Below, piece after piece: positions 7,521 through 7,956 of a DNA stretch of 7,956 nt (its first letter is position 1; each line of letters opens with the position of its first letter). Origin of the DNA: an uncultured Chlorobiota bacterium (GTDB lineage: Bacteria; Bacteroidota; Kapaibacteriia; OLB7); assembly GCA_946481475.1 (NCBI GenBank), contig CAMLOB010000154.1, positions 1 through 7,956 on the forward strand, written 5' to 3'. Made by a program: the position numbers and the translations under genes. Under the pieces are notes generated by a model, which was given only the letters and a program-made list of their open reading frames with translations, did not search any database and was not told the DNA's origin.

Positions 7521-7677
7521 TTGTCGATTGTCGATTGTCGATTTGCGAATGAAGAGAATGAGGGGAGTGGCGATTGTCGATTTGCGAATGAAGAGAATGG
7601 GGGGAGTGGCGATTTTCGATTTGCGAATGAGGAGAATGAGGGGAATGGCGATTTTCGATTTTCGAATGAGGAAAGAC
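7521..7677 (-). repeat. Left arm: three 39-bp tandem units built of A-initial words
   Basis: Three 39-bp units run head to tail at 7532-7570, 7571-7609 and 7610-7648, followed by a degenerate partial unit at 7649-7677. Units 1 and 2 differ at one base, units 2 and 3 at four. The outer edge is three exact copies of TTGTCGA at 7521-7541. Read on the minus strand, each unit divides into five words of 7, 7, 7, 9 and 9 bases. Each word starts with A and has C at its fourth base; the first is ATTCGCA. Because 39 is a multiple of three, repeat-encoded open frames persist but are not credible genes. Confidence 0.9.
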
Positions 7678-7717
7678 TTTGCGGGCCGGTGATATCCTCG
7701 GCAACACCCCACCCGGC
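7678..7717. other. Spacer between opposed repeat arms
   Basis: This 40-bp stretch is free of the repeat words. It has GCCGG at 7685-7689 and the matching CCGGC at 7713-7717, and a central GATATC. It could form the tip of a large hairpin made by the two arms. Confidence 0.5.
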
Positions 7718-7956
7718 ATTCGCAAATCGTCATTCCGCATTCGACATTCGCAAATCGTCAATCGACATTCGCAAATCCTCATCCCTCATTCGACATTCGC
7801 AAATCGTCAATCGAAAATCGAAAATCCGCATTCGACATTCGCAAATCCTCATCCCTCATTCGCAAATCCTCATCCCTCATTCGCAAATCGTCATTCCGCA
7901 TTCGACATTCGCAAATCCTCATCCCTCATTCGACATTCGCAAATCGTCAATCGAAA
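7718..7956 (+). repeat. Right arm: 34 consecutive heptamer words, continuing past the window
   Basis: From 7718 to 7955 the sequence divides without a gap into 34 seven-base words of only nine types: ATTCGCA (9 copies), AATCGTC (5), ATTCGAC (5), AATCCTC (4), ATCCCTC (4), AATCGAA (3), ATTCCGC (2), AATCGAC (1) and AATCCGC (1). Every word starts with A and has C at base four. The 11-mer ATTCGCAAATC begins at 7718, 7746, 7767, 7795, 7837, 7858, 7879, 7907 and 7935, always a multiple of seven apart. This resembles the short tandemly repeated heptamers (STRR) described in cyanobacteria, but with a mixed vocabulary. The array is cut by the window end. Confidence 0.92.

Noticed and set aside
7341..7782. 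Minus-strand open frames with 13-residue repeats across the left repeat arm
   Set aside because: They stay open only because the 39-bp unit is a multiple of three. They overlap the lipoprotein start and its leader, and the peptides are simple translations of repeat DNA.
7718..7956. CRISPR array suggested by repeated 11-mers at 21-42 bp intervals
   Set aside because: The intervals between copies are made of the same few words rather than unique spacers, the repeat is too short, and no cas gene is present.

Overview
The window looks like chromosome from a bacterium of the Bacteroidota/Chlorobi/Ignavibacteria side of the FCB group, with GC in the high fifties by eye. Three features suggest this. 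A small secreted protein ends in a type IX secretion-like sorting domain. A large outer-membrane protein joins a barrel-like N-terminus to VWA, carboxypeptidase-regulatory-like and OmpA domains. A typical small lipoprotein sits next to it. The placement is inferred from protein types, not from a marker gene.

Layout: (1) Positions 2-3253, plus strand, hold the 3' part of a large RHS/YD-repeat gene whose 5' end lies outside the window. It contains YD repeats, an RHS core ending near position 2587, and a 221-residue acidic, proline-rich tail carrying a duplicated 11-residue motif. (2) Positions 3308-3820, plus strand, 54 bases downstream, encode a short secreted protein: signal peptide, one pair of YD motifs, and a FlgD/T9SS-like C-terminal domain. 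(3) Positions 3821-4044 separate convergent genes and contain two hairpins, one with a perfect 12-bp stem. (4) Positions 4045-6849, minus strand, encode a 934-residue barrel + VWA + OmpA outer-membrane protein. (5) Positions 6902-7417, minus strand, encode a 171-residue lipoprotein 52 bases upstream of it, probably in the same transcript. (6) Positions 7521-7956 are non-coding repeat DNA running off the window end. The right arm is 34 consecutive 7-bp words drawn from only nine types. The left arm uses related words on the opposite strand, in three 39-bp tandem units. The two arms face each other across about 40 bp of ordinary sequence.

All four genes appear to act at the cell envelope or outside the cell. 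The two plus-strand genes share the YD fold and may form a surface or secreted pair. The two minus-strand genes encode a lipoprotein and a peptidoglycan-anchored outer-membrane protein. I see no tRNA, rRNA, transposase, phage gene or CRISPR array, and no recognisable toxin or immunity gene. The most unusual element is the heptamer-word array.
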